Source: JBFGFG01 sp041627475 (GTDB lineage: Bacteria; Actinomycetota; Nitriliruptoria; Nitriliruptorales; Nitriliruptoraceae). Taken from it: DNA of 18,237 nucleotides. Position 1 is the stretch's first letter. Every line of letters begins with the position of its first letter. A program made the translations under genes and the position numbers. The DNA lies in NCBI GenBank assembly GCA_041627475.1, contig JBFKQZ010000033.1, positions 1 to 18,237 of the forward strand, written 5' to 3'. Positions 18,215-18,237 of this stretch are shown piece after piece. The notes below the pieces were generated by a model. It was not told the DNA's origin. It saw nothing but the letters and a program-made list of their open reading frames with translations, and did no database searches.

Positions 18215-18237
18215 GCCCGCCCCCACGGGGGGCGGGC
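18215..18237 (+). terminator. Hairpin terminator after the substrate-binding protein gene
   Basis: GCCCGCCCCC / GGGGGCGGGC is a perfect 10-bp all-GC stem with a 3-nt loop, starting 23 nt after the stop codon. It reaches the end of the window, so any following T residues cannot be seen. Confidence 0.75.

Overview
The window is 18.2 kb of very GC-rich bacterial chromosome. Gene content and order point to an actinobacterium: a metallo-hydrolase divergent from uvrA, then uvrC, rapZ, yvcK, whiA, and after that gap, pgk and tpiA. Many GTG starts, TAnnnT -10 elements and a mycobacterial-type SOS box agree with this. Acidic proteins and the mix of features would fit a deep-branching, possibly salt-adapted lineage (for example Nitriliruptoria), but that placement is only a guess. 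I see no mobile elements, CRISPR arrays, tRNA or rRNA genes.

Layout. (1) 54-1997 (-): a large secreted, Ala/Thr/Val-rich surface protein with a C-terminal LPNTG sorting signal, followed by a strong hairpin terminator at 12-37. (2) 2116-2769 (-): an MBL-fold hydrolase, divergent from uvrA. (3) 2960-5809 (+): uvrA, with a LexA-type SOS box at 2875-2890; a small unknown protein (5806-6153) is coupled to it by a 4-nt GTGA overlap. (4) 6158-7264 (-): an MscS-family channel, convergent with the small gene and divergent from uvrC. (5) 7334-9370 (+): uvrC, probably leaderless. (6) 9407-9763: a stand-alone response-regulator receiver lying between uvrC and the rapZ-yvcK-whiA cluster (9830-12567). (7) 12658-14852: gap and pgk, overlapping by GTGA. 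(8) 15001-15204: a CsbD-like stress protein with its own terminator, separating pgk from tpiA (15310-16083). (9) 16285-18192: a lipoprotein substrate-binding protein of the oligopeptide ABC type, followed by a strong terminator at the window edge.

How the genes work together. UvrA and UvrC belong to nucleotide excision repair; only uvrA shows an SOS box. RapZ, YvcK and WhiA form the conserved actinobacterial cluster linking cell-envelope and carbon metabolism with development. Gap, Pgk and TpiA carry out the triose-phosphate part of glycolysis and gluconeogenesis. Nearly every presumed transcription start has a TA(S)3T-like -10 hexamer, while the coupled junctions inside operons have none.

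Most of the window is core genome. I do not see a clear new multi-gene system. The points most worth following are the divergent mscS/uvrC promoter with a perfect 10-bp inverted repeat, the operator-like dyad in the uvrA/MBL spacer, the orphan receiver inserted in the uvrC-rapZ block, the CsbD gene splitting the glycolytic operon, and the unknown protein coupled to uvrA.
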